Under the pieces are notes generated by a model. The model had not been told where the DNA came from. It did not search any database and was given only the letters and a program-made list of their open reading frames with translations. Below, piece after piece: positions 28,861-36,852 of a stretch of 64,000 bases of DNA. The DNA is taken from assembly GCF_009360615.1 (NCBI RefSeq), contig NZ_SPEY01000006.1:1-64000 (forward strand), read 5' to 3'. Origin of the DNA: Comamonas sp. (GTDB lineage Bacteria; Pseudomonadota; Gammaproteobacteria; Burkholderiales; Burkholderiaceae_C). Numbering within the stretch: the first letter of the stretch is position 1; the number at the start of each line of letters is the position of its first letter. The translations under genes were made by a program, and so were the position numbers.

Positions 28861-30549
28861 TCAAACTGCAGCTTCCTGCTCCTGCAGCATTCGCCACATC
28901 ACCTTGCCGCTGCCGCTCTTGGGCAAAGCCGTCACGAACTGCACCAGACGCGGTGCCTTGTAGACCGCCATATTGTCATGGCACCACTGGATGATCTGCT
29001 CTGCCGTCGTAGCCTCATGGCCGGCACGCAGCACGACTACGGCCTTGACGGTTTCCCCGCGATAGGCATCCTTGGCGGAGATCACGCAGGCCTCCTGAAT
29101 GCCGGGGTGACGGAACATCAGCGACTCCACCTCGGCCGGCCACACCTTGAAGCCGCTGGCGTTGATCATGCGCTTGAGCCGGTCGGTGATGAAGAAATAG
29201 CCCTCCTCATCCACGCGCCCCAGATCCCCGGTGCGGAAAAAGCGTTTGCCATCCAGCTCCATAAAGCTCTGCTCGGTTGCTTCGGGGCGCTGCCAGTAGC
29301 CTTCGAAGACCTCGGGGCCGTTGACCACGATTTCGCCCTGTTCGCCCTGGGCCACCTCCTGCAGCGTATCGGGGTTGATCACGCGCGCATCGGTGCTCAT
29401 GAAGGGGATGCCCAGGCATTGCTGCTTGGGATGGTCAGGCGGATTGCTATGCGTGGGTGCTGCAGTTTCGGTCAGGCCATAACCTTCGCAAAAGCGCAGC
29501 CCATATTGTTCCAGCAACCGCTGGGCCACGGCCTGGGGCATGGCCGCGCCGCCGCCCCCGATGTACTTGAGGCTGGACAGATCGAAAGACGCAAAGTTGG
29601 GACTGGCCAGCAGGTCTATGACCATGGTCGGGATATTGGTCCAGCTCGTGACCTGGTAGTGCGAGATCAGGCGCCCCGCCAGTTCACGCTCCCAGCGCGG
29701 CATGATGATCAGCGTCGCCCCCATGTAGATGGCGCTGTGCAGCACGGACACCATGCCGGTGATGTGAAACATGGGCACGACACCGAGCACCACGCTTTCG
29801 CTGGTGCCAGAACCCCAGATCGCACCGGAGATGGCGTTGTGATTGATGCTGCGATGCAGGTGCATGCACCCCTTGGGCTGGCCGGTGGTGCCGCTGGTGT
29901 AGGGCAGCACCGCCAGATCGTCGCGGCCCGCCGTGTGTGTCGGCGCCGGGTTGCGGCAGTCCAGAGCCTGCGTCCAGGCATGCACCTGGCCATGGACCAG
30001 TCTTGCGGCTTCGCGTTCGCCCAGCAGCCAGTTGCGCCAGGCTTCGGGCGGTGCATCCGGCCCCTGCACATCGGCATCAAAGCCATCGGTAAACCGGGTG
30101 ACCAGCAGGTGCTGCAGTGCATCGGAAGGCTCCAGGGCATTGCTGGCCTTGGCCAGCTCCGGTGCCAGATCGGCCGTGGTGATGGCCACCTTCGCGCCCG
30201 AGTCGGTGATGTAGTGCTTGAGCTCCTCCGCCGTATTCATGGGATTGACCGGCACCACTACCGCATTGGCGCGAAAGATGGCGTAATGCGCCAGCACCAG
30301 CTGCGAGCTGTTTTGCATCAGCACGACGACGCGATCGCCTTTCTGCACGCCCAGGCCATGCAGATAGGCGGCCATGCGCTCGGTCCCTTCGCACAGCTGC
30401 CTGTAGGTCGTGGTGCGGCCCAGAAACACCAGCGCGGCCTTGTCCGGATAGCGTCTGGCATTGACGGCCAGATTCTCCCAGACGCTGGTTGCTGGAACGG
30501 TGATGGAATGTGGCAGCCGATTGGGCCAAAAATGGTGATGCGCGGGCAT
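28861..30549 (-). CDS. Long-chain acyl-CoA synthetase (AMP-binding, FadD-like)
   Basis: This enzyme activates a carboxylic acid to its CoA thioester through an acyl-AMP. The 562-residue protein has the P-loop YTSGTTGQPKG, the FEGYGLTETAAP-like adenylate motif (CEGYGLTETAAP), the YFFITDRLKRMI hinge and the C-terminal PKSGSGKVMWRML lysine region. The acid specificity cannot be told from sequence; long or medium chain or an aromatic acid are possible. It is convergent with selC with no visible terminator between them, so its transcript may run antisense into the tRNA gene. No beta-oxidation partners flank it. Confidence 0.9.
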   Translation of the reverse strand: MPAHHHFWPNRLPHSITVPATSVWENLAVNARRYPDKAALVFLGRTTTYRQLCEGTERMAAYLHGLGVQKGDRVVVLMQNSSQLVLAHYAIFRANAVVVPVNPMNTAEELKHYITDSGAKVAITTADLAPELAKASNALEPSDALQHLLVTRFTDGFDADVQGPDAPPEAWRNWLLGEREAARLVHGQVHAWTQALDCRNPAPTHTAGRDDLAVLPYTSGTTGQPKGCMHLHRSINHNAISGAIWGSGTSESVVLGVVPMFHITGMVSVLHSAIYMGATLIIMPRWERELAGRLISHYQVTSWTNIPTMVIDLLASPNFASFDLSSLKYIGGGGAAMPQAVAQRLLEQYGLRFCEGYGLTETAAPTHSNPPDHPKQQCLGIPFMSTDARVINPDTLQEVAQGEQGEIVVNGPEVFEGYWQRPEATEQSFMELDGKRFFRTGDLGRVDEEGYFFITDRLKRMINASGFKVWPAEVESLMFRHPGIQEACVISAKDAYRGETVKAVVVLRAGHEATTAEQIIQWCHDNMAVYKAPRLVQFVTALPKSGSGKVMWRMLQEQEAAV

Positions 30550-30721
30550 GAGTCAGGCAATCAGAAAGTCGGTTAAATCGTCCGGCTGGACTAATCAGTT
30601 CGCAAGACTAGGCCGGCCGACCCGGACCGGCATCCGGGATGCCCCCAGGAGCCGGTCACTCAGGTGACGGCCAGTGCAGCTCGCCCTGAGCCGGCATCAC
30701 ACCCTGGCTTACCATGCGCAA

Positions 30722-31234
30722 ATGCCTCATGAATCCCGTCTGCAGCAGTCGCTGCGCCAGCTACTCGCCAGCCAGCGCACCGCCGCCCTGGCCGTTCAGC
30801 CACAGGCCGACTCGTCAGTGCCCGGGTATCTGCCGGCCCCGGGGCTGTCCCTGGTGCCATGGGCCTGGGATGGCGAATTCAGCTGCCTTGTGCTGCATGT
30901 CAGCGCTTTGGCCCATCACACACGGGCCATGGAACAGCATCCTGCCGTCAGCCTGCTGATCAGCAGGCCCGAGCCGGCCGGGCAAGCCGTGCATGCGCTG
31001 GAGCGCATCAGCATCCAGGGGGTGGCATCCACACCTCCACGCGACAGCGCCCTGTGGCAAGGTGCGCGTGCCAGCTATCTGGCACGCTTTCCCGAAGTGG
31101 AGCCCATGACGGCGCTGGGCGATTTTCGTTTTGTGTGCATCACGCTGCAAGGCGGCAGGCATGTCGCCGGCTTTGGCGCGGCGCGCGATGTGGACGCACA
31201 CGACCTGACGGCCGCCCTGAACCCGGCAACCTAG
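30722..31234 (+). CDS. Pyridoxamine-phosphate-oxidase-like (HugZ-type) flavin protein
   Basis: The 170-residue protein has a split-barrel FMN-binding fold pattern: LLASQRTAALAV for the first strand, the segment CLVLHVSALAHHTRAMEQHPAVSLLI, and ASYLARFPEVEPMTALGDFRFVCITLQGGRHVAGFGAAR near the C-terminus. The YLARFP...DF...GFGAA arrangement is typical of HugZ-related proteins, some of which bind or degrade heme, while others have no known role. ATG at 30722 is preferred over an upstream in-frame ATG at 30674. It converges on the HExxH gene, 30 bp apart. Confidence 0.75.
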   Translation: MPHESRLQQSLRQLLASQRTAALAVQPQADSSVPGYLPAPGLSLVPWAWDGEFSCLVLHVSALAHHTRAMEQHPAVSLLISRPEPAGQAVHALERISIQGVASTPPRDSALWQGARASYLARFPEVEPMTALGDFRFVCITLQGGRHVAGFGAARDVDAHDLTAALNPAT

Positions 31235-31264
31235 CCTGCGCAGGCACGGCCAGCTTCGGCCAGA

Positions 31265-31768
31265 TCAGGCCTGTCGCACATGCTTCGCGATCAGCGCCAT
31301 GCAGGCCAGCGGCCGGCCCTGCACCAGGGCCTGCACATGGTCCTGCCAGATCTGTCCCTGCTGCTCCACGCCTGCCTCCACAAAGCGCTGCAGCATCTGC
31401 TGCGGATCCGCACAGACCTGATAGTCGTAGGGATTGCGCCGCAGACATGCCGCACGCAGATGCAGGCCCAGGGCCTCCCGAGTCACTGCCCTGCCCTGCA
31501 GCCGCTGCCACTGATGCAGCAGCTCATGGGCGAAAACGCCGGCCACCCCAGGATCGGCAAGCCGCAGCGGCTGATGCGGATCCTGCTGTTCAAAAAAGCT
31601 GCGCGGCAGATAGACGCGCCCGCCCCCCAGGGACAGCGCACGCCGGCGATCACCCAGGCGCCGCATATGCAAGCGCATGCCGGGCAGCAGCTCATCGAGC
31701 GCAGTGCCGAAAAGCCGCTGCACGAATCCGGTCTCGACCGGCATCAGGCTTCGCCGCCAGAACATCAT
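31265..31768 (-). CDS. Small HExxH-motif protein, function unknown
   Basis: No named family is recognised. The 167-residue soluble protein contains HELLHQWQ at residues 81-88, a zincin-like HExxH followed by WQ, reminiscent of the HELxHVWQ of Vgr-related and eCIS core-domain proteins. No third zinc ligand is obvious. Other features are an Arg-rich stretch (MRRLGDRRRALSLGGGRVYLP) and the segment DYQVCADPQQMLQRF. Its start ATG (31766-31768) overlaps the upstream nuclease stop as ATGA, so the two are translationally coupled. The longer frame to 32188 lies inside the nuclease gene and lacks coding character. Catalytic activity is unproven. Confidence 0.7.
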   Translation of the reverse strand: MMFWRRSLMPVETGFVQRLFGTALDELLPGMRLHMRRLGDRRRALSLGGGRVYLPRSFFEQQDPHQPLRLADPGVAGVFAHELLHQWQRLQGRAVTREALGLHLRAACLRRNPYDYQVCADPQQMLQRFVEAGVEQQGQIWQDHVQALVQGRPLACMALIAKHVRQA

Positions 31769-33222
31769 GCGACAGGCCGCGCGCCAGTCGGATTCGGCAT
31801 CCCCGGGACTTCCGGCACGCTCGGGAACTCGAAAACCTGGGCCGGCTTCGGAACCTGTACCGGGAAATGCAGGCGTTCGTGCAGCAGCGTGGCCAAGGCT
31901 TGGGCGGCATGGGGCTCGCCATGCACGACAAAGGTCTGCTGGGGTGGGCGGCTGAACGAGGCCGCCCACTCCAGCAGGGCCTTCTGGTCTGCATGGGCCG
32001 AAAAGCCGCCCAGGGTATGGATACCGGCACGAACCTCGACTTCTTCGCCCAGCAGGCGGACATGCCTGGCGCCATCGACGAGCCTGCGACCCAGCGAGCC
32101 GTCGGCCTGAAAGCCGCAGATCACCACTGCACACTCGGGCCTGGAGAGATTGTTCTTCAGATGATGCAGCACCCGCCCTGCGTCGCACATGCCGCTGGCC
32201 GAGATGATGACCGCGCCGCTCTTGATGCGGTTGAGCTTGATGGAGTCTTCCACATCGCTGATGAAATGGATGTGCGGCGACTCCTTGAGTCTGCGCACGC
32301 TGCCCAGCAGCTGCCTGGCCTCCTCGTCGAAGACACTGAAGTGCCGCAGCGTGATATCGGTGGCTGCAACGGCCATCGGCGAATCCACAAAAATCTCGAC
32401 CGGCGGCAGGCGCTTCATCTGGATTAGCTGCAGAAAATGATAGAGCAGCTCCTGCGTGCGTCCCACGGCAAACGCCGGGATCACCACATTGCCATGACCG
32501 ACCGTGCGCGAGACCACATCGACCAACTCCTCCAGGGTATCGCCGGTACTCTTGTGCATCCGGTCACCATAGGTGGACTCGATGAGCAGCAGGTCGGCGT
32601 CCGGGATCGGAGTGGGATCGCGCAGAATCACGCGCCCTGGCTGGCCCAGATCGCCGCTGGCCACCAGCTTTAGCGTACCGCCCAGGCCGTCTGCCAGCCA
32701 GAGCTCCGCTATGGCCGAGCCCAGAATATGCCCGGCATCCTGAAAACACACGGTCACCGCAGGATGTGCCTCGAAGCGCTGCCCGTAGGCAATGGCATGA
32801 ACCTGCTCCAGCGTGCTCGCCACATGGGCCAGCGAATACAGCGGCGCAGTCAGCTCGCGCTCGCGCCCCTTGCCCTCACGCTGACGCCGCGCCGCACGCT
32901 CGGCGTCCACCATCTGGATATGGGCACTGTCCTTGAGCAAAACCTCGAGCAGGTCCTTGGTGGCCAGCGTGGCATAGATTGCCCCCTTGAAGCCCCGGGC
33001 CACGAGCTTGGGAAGCAGACCGCTGTGGTCGATATGCGCATGGGTCAGAACGACGAAATCCAGACTCGCAGGGTCGAACGCAAAAGCTTTCTGATTGTGC
33101 TGGTCGGCCTCACGCCCCCCCTGGGCCATGCCGCAATCGATCAGAAACCGGCAGCCATGGGCCTGGACCAGAAAGCAGGAGCCCGTGACAGACTGCGCGG
33201 CACCGTGAAAAGTGATGTTCAT
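31765..33222 (-). CDS. MBL-fold beta-CASP RNA-processing nuclease (CPSF/RNase J-like)
   Basis: This 485-residue metallo-hydrolase has the zinc motif HAHIDH at residues 61-66, preceded by FLIDCGMAQGG. The second metal site is DAGHILGSA. The beta-CASP insertion includes IESTYGDRMH and VVIPAFAVGRTQELLY. Later come ASGMCDAGRVLHHL and the RMMBL signature HTLGGFSAHADQKALLEW followed by VVHGEPHAAQ. Relatives are endo- or exonucleases acting on RNA. MNITFHGAAQSVTGS at 33222 is taken as start because it begins at the conserved domain; an ATG at 33246 is possible. It is coupled to the downstream HExxH gene. Confidence 0.9.
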   Translation of the reverse strand: MNITFHGAAQSVTGSCFLVQAHGCRFLIDCGMAQGGREADQHNQKAFAFDPASLDFVVLTHAHIDHSGLLPKLVARGFKGAIYATLATKDLLEVLLKDSAHIQMVDAERAARRQREGKGRERELTAPLYSLAHVASTLEQVHAIAYGQRFEAHPAVTVCFQDAGHILGSAIAELWLADGLGGTLKLVASGDLGQPGRVILRDPTPIPDADLLLIESTYGDRMHKSTGDTLEELVDVVSRTVGHGNVVIPAFAVGRTQELLYHFLQLIQMKRLPPVEIFVDSPMAVAATDITLRHFSVFDEEARQLLGSVRRLKESPHIHFISDVEDSIKLNRIKSGAVIISASGMCDAGRVLHHLKNNLSRPECAVVICGFQADGSLGRRLVDGARHVRLLGEEVEVRAGIHTLGGFSAHADQKALLEWAASFSRPPQQTFVVHGEPHAAQALATLLHERLHFPVQVPKPAQVFEFPSVPEVPGMPNPTGARPVA

Positions 33223-33484
33223 GAAGCATCCATTGACGATCCACATGGACCGCCAATCAATCTAGCACCACTGGCGCCTGCGCCGCCAGAACCGAAAGTC
33301 CTGCCTTGATCTCCATCAGCTCAATCACAGCCACCCGTGCAGGCATCGCGTCAGTTGCAGCTCGCCGCCGGCCCGCTGCCGCTCCCTGCTTCTCCGGGAC
33401 ACCCCTGCGGCCGCCGCTGCGTCATGGCAGGCAAAGGGCCTTGCCGCGTCACGCAGAACCGGGCAGCCCACCTGCGCGACAGCG

Positions 33485-34348
33485 CTAGCGGCCTCTCCTG
33501 GATGCATCCACATAGGCACCTGACTCGAAAAGGTGTGCCTCCGCGCTCTCGATGCGGTCAATGACGGGCTGGCCCGCACGGCTGACCAGCAGTTCCAGCA
33601 ACGACTCCGTCAATGCCATGCCGGAAGTGATCGACGGGAAGAATGAAGGACTCTGCGTCGAGAAAAGAAGTGTCGCATCTGCCTGAAGCGACAGCGGCGA
33701 GGCATCGCTGTCGGTGACGGCGATCACCTTGCAGCCGGCACGCTTTCCGGCTTCCACCACCTGCAGCACCTCCCTGGAATAAGGCGCGAAGCTGACGACC
33801 AGGAGTGCATCCCCTTCTGTCATGGACCGCGTCTGCATCTCTAGAGAGCCGCCCTGGCCGTCGATGAGATGCACGGAGTTCCTGAAGAGCCGATAGACAT
33901 AGACAAAGGAAAATGCGATGGGAAAGCAGGCGCGGAATCCCGCCGCATGAACGTTGGCCGCAGTCTCCAGCAAGGCGGCCGCGTCCTGCAACGCACGCCT
34001 GCTGTGTCTCTCGGTGAACTCGAGGTTCGCCTTGTGAACCTGAAATATCTCACCCGCCAGGCCCTGGTCAGCGGCGCGCTCCAGCAAGGAGCGGGCCCTC
34101 TCGCCGTACGCTTCGCGGCCCAGGCCCATTTCCTGTGCCATCGCCTGCTTGAGTTCGGGCCAGCCGGCAAATCCCAGCTGCTGCGCAAATCGCACCAGTG
34201 TTGCCGGACGCGCGTCCGCGCTGATACCCACGGTGCGCATCGAACTGGTGACCACTTCGTTGGGGTGGTCCAGCACGTATTTTGCAATCTGCTGAAGAGC
34301 GGGGCTCAGTGAGTTGAAGCGGGCTCGCAGCTCGTCTTTGACTGTCAT
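33485..34348 (-). CDS. MurR/RpiR-family transcriptional regulator
   Basis: The 287-residue regulator has an N-terminal RpiR helix-turn-helix (SPALQQIAKYVLDHPNEVVTS, then ATLVRFAQQLGFAGWPELKQ). A C-terminal SIS domain spans about 115-260, with DALLVVSFAPYSREVLQVVEAGKRAGCKVIAVTDSDASPL split across sugar-phosphate-type binding elements. SIS domains of this family sense phosphosugars or other small ligands. MTVKDELRARFNS at 34348 is chosen; the frame continues to 34468 but the extension would cover the operators. It is divergent from the aminotransferase operon, and three operator-like palindromes lie between them. Confidence 0.9.
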   Translation of the reverse strand: MTVKDELRARFNSLSPALQQIAKYVLDHPNEVVTSSMRTVGISADARPATLVRFAQQLGFAGWPELKQAMAQEMGLGREAYGERARSLLERAADQGLAGEIFQVHKANLEFTERHSRRALQDAAALLETAANVHAAGFRACFPIAFSFVYVYRLFRNSVHLIDGQGGSLEMQTRSMTEGDALLVVSFAPYSREVLQVVEAGKRAGCKVIAVTDSDASPLSLQADATLLFSTQSPSFFPSITSGMALTESLLELLVSRAGQPVIDRIESAEAHLFESGAYVDASRRGR

Positions 34349-34403
34349 GGTTGAGGACTCGATCGAAAGCGGTCCTCGCCAGGCGGTTGGCTCGAACGCT
34401 GAT

Positions 34404-34417
34404 GGAACAAATGTTCC
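34404..34417. promoter_or_regulatory. RpiR operator candidate 1
   Basis: GGAACAAATGTTCC is a perfect GGAACA-N2-TGTTCC palindrome. It is the site closest to the regulator start and probably mediates autoregulation. Confidence 0.65.
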
Positions 34418-34445
34418 CAAAGCATACAACCCGACAAAACACCTC

Positions 34446-34474
34446 TTGACGAAACATTTGTTCCACACAATACT
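34446..34474 (+). promoter_or_regulatory. Candidate sigma-70 promoter of the aminotransferase operon
   Basis: TTGACG (34446-34451), 17-base spacer, AATACT (34469-34474). Operator 2 lies in the spacer and operator 3 at the expected start point, so binding should block RNA polymerase. Confidence 0.5.
34451..34464. promoter_or_regulatory. RpiR operator candidate 2
   Basis: GAAACATTTGTTCC matches the GGAACA-N2-TGTTCC palindrome with one mismatch and sits inside the candidate promoter spacer. Confidence 0.6.
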
Positions 34475-34480
34475 TTTTAC

Positions 34481-34494
34481 AGAACATTAGTTCC
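34481..34494. promoter_or_regulatory. RpiR operator candidate 3
   Basis: AGAACATTAGTTCC matches the same palindrome with two mismatches, 30 bp from site 2 (about three helical turns), near the predicted +1. Confidence 0.55.
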
Positions 34495-34545
34495 AACCCA
34501 AGGCGAAACCGCCAGGCACCCGTATCAGTTTTCGGAATCTTCCCC

Positions 34546-35886
34546 ATGACACATGTTTTTCACCGCCATCTGCGAACCGCTCCACCCGTTGCCGTATCGG
34601 CTAGCGGGATGCGAATACAGGACGCCGGCGGGCGCAGCTATCTGGATGCCTCCGGGGGGGCAGCCGTGTCCTCACTGGGGCACGGGCATCCTGACGTGAT
34701 TGCGGCAATGCATGCCCAGATCGACGAACTCGCATATGCACACACCAGCTTCTTCAGCTCTCGGGCTGCAGAGGAACTCGCAGACGAACTGATCCGGACA
34801 GCGCCAGAGGGCATGAGCCATGTCTATCTGGTCAGCGGTGGTTCCGAGGCGGTGGAATCCGCCTTGAAGATGGCACGACAGTACTTTGTGGAAATCGGAC
34901 AGCCTGAACGCACCCATTTCATTGCCCGGCGACAGAGCTACCACGGCAACACCCTGGGCGCCCTGGCCGTCGGGGGCAACGAGTGGCGCCGCGCCCCTTT
35001 CGCCCCCATCCTGGTGCCTGCCACGCATGTGGCGCCCTGCTACCCTTACCGCGAGCAGCATACCGAGGAAACCCCCGAGCAATATGGACAGCGGCTGGCG
35101 CAGGAGCTGGACATGGCCATCCTCGCCCAAGGTCCGGGGCGTGTCATCGCCTTCGTGGCGGAGACGGTGGGAGGAGCAACTGCAGGGGTGCTGACTCCGG
35201 TACCAGGTTACTTCAAGGCCGTGCGCGAAGTCTGCGACCGCCATGGCGTGTTGCTCATCCTCGATGAAGTGATGTGCGGCATGGGACGAACCGGGACGCT
35301 GCATGCCTGCGAGCAGGAAGGCATCAGCCCGGACCTGATGACCGTCGCCAAGGGGCTTGGAGGCGGCTATCAGGCCATCGGCGCAGTTCTTGCGAAAAAA
35401 CACATCGTCGACGCCATGTCCCGCGGCAGCGGCTTCTTCCAGCACGGGCACACCTACCTCGGGCATCCCGTCGCCTGTGCTGCAGCACTTGCCGTCCAGC
35501 GCGTCATCCACCGCGACGGCCTGCTCGCCAAGGTGCGCAAAGACGGCGAATTCTTCGGCGCGCTGCTGCGCGAGACCTTCGCCGACCACCCTCACGTCGG
35601 GGACGTACGCGGTCGTGGCTTCTTCTGGGGCGTTGAACTGGTGGCAGACAAGGCCGGGAAACAGCCGTTCGACCCAGCGTTCAGGGTCCATGCCATGCTC
35701 AAGAAAGACGCCATGACAAGGGGCCTGCTGTGCTATCCGTTCGGCGGCACCGTCGATGGTGTCAACGGCGACCATGTGCTGCTTGCACCGCCCTATATCG
35801 CGAGCCGCGATGAGCTCGGGACCATTGCCCGCCTGCTGGCGGAGTCCGTGGATGCCATCACCGGACATGCCGCGATCGCGGCCTGA
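34546..35886 (+). CDS. Class III (PLP-dependent) aminotransferase
   Basis: The 446-residue fold-type I aminotransferase has YLDASGGAAVSSLGHGHPDV near the N-terminus, VSGGSEAVESALKMARQY for PLP phosphate binding, LILDEVMCGMGRTG with the PLP-ring Asp, and the PLP lysine in MTVAKGLGGGYQAIGAVL. The C-terminus has LCYPFGGTVDGVNGDHVLLAPP. Class III enzymes act on omega-amino acids, beta-amino acids, diamines or amines; the exact donor cannot be read off. It is the first gene of a three-gene unit with an amino-acid binding protein and a racemase-family protein, opposite an RpiR regulator, which suggests catabolism of an unusual amino acid. Confidence 0.92.
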   Translation: MTHVFHRHLRTAPPVAVSASGMRIQDAGGRSYLDASGGAAVSSLGHGHPDVIAAMHAQIDELAYAHTSFFSSRAAEELADELIRTAPEGMSHVYLVSGGSEAVESALKMARQYFVEIGQPERTHFIARRQSYHGNTLGALAVGGNEWRRAPFAPILVPATHVAPCYPYREQHTEETPEQYGQRLAQELDMAILAQGPGRVIAFVAETVGGATAGVLTPVPGYFKAVREVCDRHGVLLILDEVMCGMGRTGTLHACEQEGISPDLMTVAKGLGGGYQAIGAVLAKKHIVDAMSRGSGFFQHGHTYLGHPVACAAALAVQRVIHRDGLLAKVRKDGEFFGALLRETFADHPHVGDVRGRGFFWGVELVADKAGKQPFDPAFRVHAMLKKDAMTRGLLCYPFGGTVDGVNGDHVLLAPPYIASRDELGTIARLLAESVDAITGHAAIAA

Positions 35887-35921
35887 AGACCTCCCTCTCC
35901 ACTCTCTGAATCAGGAATACC

Positions 35922-36824
35922 ATGCGCTTCCATCTTCGAAACGTCGCGACTGCCGCCATGCTGGCCACAGCCCTTGTTCCCGCTCTGGATGTGCTCGCAC
36001 AGGAGTCTCCGACCCTGAAAAAGATCAGGGAGAGCGGAGCCATCACCTTGGGGCACCGCGAGGCCTCGTTCGGATTCTCCTACATCTCCGATACCGCAAC
36101 TCCCGTCGGCTACAGCATCGACATCTGCATGAAGATCGTGGAAGCCATCAAGGCCGAGTTGAAACAACCCAAGATCGATATCAGGTACCAGGTCGTGACC
36201 TCGCAGAACCGGATCCCGCTTGTGACGAACGGTACGGTCGACATCGAGTGCGGCTCCACCACCAACCTGGTGGAACGTCAGAAGGACGTCGCATTTTCGC
36301 CGGACATCTTCCGCTACAACGTGCGCATGGCCGTCAAGGCCAGCTCGGGTATCAGGAGCATTGCAGACCTTCAGGGCAAGGCGGTTGTCACCACCGCAGG
36401 AACGACGTCGTTCCGGCTCCTGCGTGAAGCCAACCGCGGCAAGGTGCTGGAGGTCACACAACTGTCCGGGAAAGACCATCTCGACTCCTTCCTGCTGCTG
36501 AATTCGGGGCGTGCAGCCGCCTTCGTTCTCGACGACATCCTGCTGGCGGGCCTGATCGCGAACACCCAGAACCCGAAGGAATTCATCATCACGGGCGAAA
36601 GCCTGCGCACCGAGAATCAGTCGCTGATGCTGCGCAAGGACGACCCGCAGTTCAAGGCGCTGGTAGACCGCGTGGTGGTCGGGATGATGAAATCAGGCGA
36701 AATGGAGACGCTCTACAAGAAGTGGTTCATGTCGCCTATTCCTCCGAAAGGCACCAACATCAACTACCCGCTCAACGCAGAGACCCGGGAAGGCTTCGAG
36801 AATCCTTCCTCCAAGGGCATCTGA
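35922..36824 (+). CDS. Periplasmic amino-acid ABC transporter substrate-binding protein (family 3)
   Basis: The 300-residue protein has a signal peptide (MRFHLRNVATAAMLATALVP, cleavage around VLAQ) and a family 3 solute-binding fold: ITLGHREASFGFSYI, VGYSIDICMKIVEAIK, DIECGSTTNLVERQKDVAFS, and ADLQGKAVVTTAGTTS. It resembles GltI/AatJ glutamate-aspartate binding proteins. No permease or ATPase gene lies nearby, so it must share transporter parts encoded elsewhere or serve as a sensor ligand carrier. The gap to the aminotransferase is 35 bp and the racemase gene follows after 28 bp, so one transcript is likely. Confidence 0.9.
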   Translation: MRFHLRNVATAAMLATALVPALDVLAQESPTLKKIRESGAITLGHREASFGFSYISDTATPVGYSIDICMKIVEAIKAELKQPKIDIRYQVVTSQNRIPLVTNGTVDIECGSTTNLVERQKDVAFSPDIFRYNVRMAVKASSGIRSIADLQGKAVVTTAGTTSFRLLREANRGKVLEVTQLSGKDHLDSFLLLNSGRAAAFVLDDILLAGLIANTQNPKEFIITGESLRTENQSLMLRKDDPQFKALVDRVVVGMMKSGEMETLYKKWFMSPIPPKGTNINYPLNAETREGFENPSSKGI

Positions 36825-36852
36825 CCACCCTCAACATCCAGGCCCCCCGCAC

